Part shown: piece by piece, positions 63,140 through 64,000 of the stretch
Numbering within the stretch: position 1 is the first letter of the stretch
Layout of the letters: each line of letters starts with the position of its first letter
The notes under the pieces: generated by a model
Told to the model about the DNA's origin: nothing
Databases searched by the model: none
Seen by the model: the letters and a program-made list of their open reading frames with translations, nothing else
Translations under genes and position numbers: made by a program
Assembly (NCBI GenBank): GCA_036558645.1
Contig: DATBFG010000105.1
Span: 4,698 to 68,697, forward strand
Direction of reading: 5' to 3'
Length of the DNA stretch: 64,000 nt
Source of the DNA: DATBFG01 sp036558645
GTDB lineage: Bacteria > Acidobacteriota > Terriglobia > Terriglobales > Acidobacteriaceae

Positions 63140-64000
63140 ATGCGAGATGATACGAGGACCGAGGCCTCCCGAACCCATCCTCGGGAGTCGACGTTTATTT
63201 CCTTGTTGTCTGGATGGGCGCAACAGGGCGTGCAGAGTTATTTCGCCACACAACGTATTCTCCTGGACCTTGCCATGCGGCAGAACTCGAGCGTCATGCA
63301 CGTGATGCGCGAGCGCCTGTCCGATCCCAATCGTTCTCCGGCCAAGATTCTGTCGGAGATCGCGGGCGAGGGTCTAACCAACCTAATGGAGGCGCAGCAG
63401 GTCCTGCTTGACCTTGCACAGCAGCACAACGAGATTGTGATGGATGGCGTGAAGGAACGTGTCGCCGGCTCAAACGTCGGCATCGCAACGGCCGAGTTAC
63501 TCCGCCGTGGCATCGACAATTTGATTGACACGCATCACAAATTTCTCAAGATCGTCGAGAAGCAGAGCCACACATGGATCGAGAATGCGAAAGCCGGAAA
63601 GTTCCCGAAGAACGATGCTCTTATCGAGATGGCCCGGGAAGCGATGGATAACTTTGTCCACGCTGAGAAGCACTTCCTCGATGTGGTTGCCGAAGAAACT
63701 TCGCGTGCCACGAATGGCCGGCATCATGGCGGTTCTGCCAAGAAAACAAAAAAGACCGAGCTGACCGACCTCGCGAGGAAAGCTACTGAGTCCTTTATCG
63801 AGGCGCAGAAGAAGCTGTTTGACGTGGCTGGCCGCCAGATGAACGCGAACCTGCGGACTGCCGGCCGGACCATGGATGTGCTGGGGCCGCTTCCGGTCCT
63901 TCCGTTCTCGGACCTGACGCGGGAAGGAGTCAAGAGCTTCGTGGATGCGCAGAAAGCATTGATGGAGGTCATGACTAAGGCTGGAAACGGCTCCACGCAT
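63140..64000 (+). CDS. Phasin-like granule-associated protein (3' end outside window)
   Basis: The frame opens at ATG 63140, directly after GGAGGA, and stays open for 287 codons to the window end, so the C-terminus is missing. The product is almost wholly helical. It has a recurring unit seen as MEAQQVLLDLA (about residue 92), HAEKHFLDVV (about 175), IEAQKKLFDVA (about 222) and VDAQKALMEVM (about 271). A basic linker (AKKTKKTE) lies near residue 202. Such EAQK-type amphipathic repeats resemble phasins, which coat PHA or other lipid granules. The strong promoter, the PhaR-type operator and the divergent phaR gene support this. It is longer than most phasins. Confidence 0.75.
   Translation, partial: MRDDTRTEASRTHPRESTFISLLSGWAQQGVQSYFATQRILLDLAMRQNSSVMHVMRERLSDPNRSPAKILSEIAGEGLTNLMEAQQVLLDLAQQHNEIVMDGVKERVAGSNVGIATAELLRRGIDNLIDTHHKFLKIVEKQSHTWIENAKAGKFPKNDALIEMAREAMDNFVHAEKHFLDVVAEETSRATNGRHHGGSAKKTKKTELTDLARKATESFIEAQKKLFDVAGRQMNANLRTAGRTMDVLGPLPVLPFSDLTREGVKSFVDAQKALMEVMTKAGNGSTH

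Overview
The window looks like chromosomal DNA of an Acidobacteriota member (Terriglobia-like). The signs are two tandem proteins with the 'VWFA-related Acidobacterial domain', a decayed GloVer-repeat/Ig-tail surface protein, an X6-type ECF sigma factor overlapping a TolB/TPR Ser/Thr kinase, and mid-range GC. This is inferred from gene content only. I see no rRNA, tRNA, CRISPR array or intact mobile element.

Positions 1-27,600 are mostly housekeeping and accessory genes. They comprise a leftward sulfur-amino-acid group (two VWFA proteins, a cysteine synthase/CBS-like enzyme, a cystathionine gamma-synthase/lyase-like enzyme, a methyltransferase and an ArsR regulator with a perfect palindromic operator). 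A rightward group follows (DUF1015, cell-wall amidase, GerMN protein, RNase PH). After these come a secreted amidohydrolase, a very large hybrid sensor kinase with two different kinase cores, several small proteins, an alginate-export-type porin, the sigma factor/kinase pair, and small enzymes flanking a pseudogene.

Positions 27,700-55,100 form the centre of interest: a run of leftward, closely spaced genes that reads as one lipid-type biosynthetic locus. In transcription order these are an alpha/beta hydrolase, a small membrane protein, a class I HMG-CoA reductase, a wax ester synthase/DGAT, a GMC oxidoreductase, a membrane Fe-S oxidoreductase of the EtfD/FadF kind, EtfB, EtfA, an acyl-CoA dehydrogenase, a 2907-residue Pfa-like megasynthase (KS-AT-KS-ACP x4-KR-DH), an 1875-residue single-chain biotin-dependent carboxylase and a phosphopantetheinyl transferase. 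The proposed logic is that the carboxylase supplies an extender unit, the PPTase primes the synthase, and the ACAD/ETF/EtfD set removes or shuttles electrons during chain tailoring. The WS/DGAT, HMG-CoA-reductase-like, GMC and hydrolase proteins would then release or esterify the product. Two features stand out. All four carrier domains have Thr where the phosphopantetheine Ser is expected, and the biotin carboxylase domain lacks bicarbonate-site residues.

Positions 55,400-64,000 carry a CrtC/AttH-like gene on the opposite strand, an ABC1/UbiB-type kinase, an RsbRD-N-like protein, a second acyl-CoA dehydrogenase with an acyl-CoA ligase, and finally a divergent PhaR repressor/phasin-like pair. 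Both members of that pair carry CTGC-N3-GCAG palindromes, which suggests a granule-control circuit next to the neutral-lipid genes.
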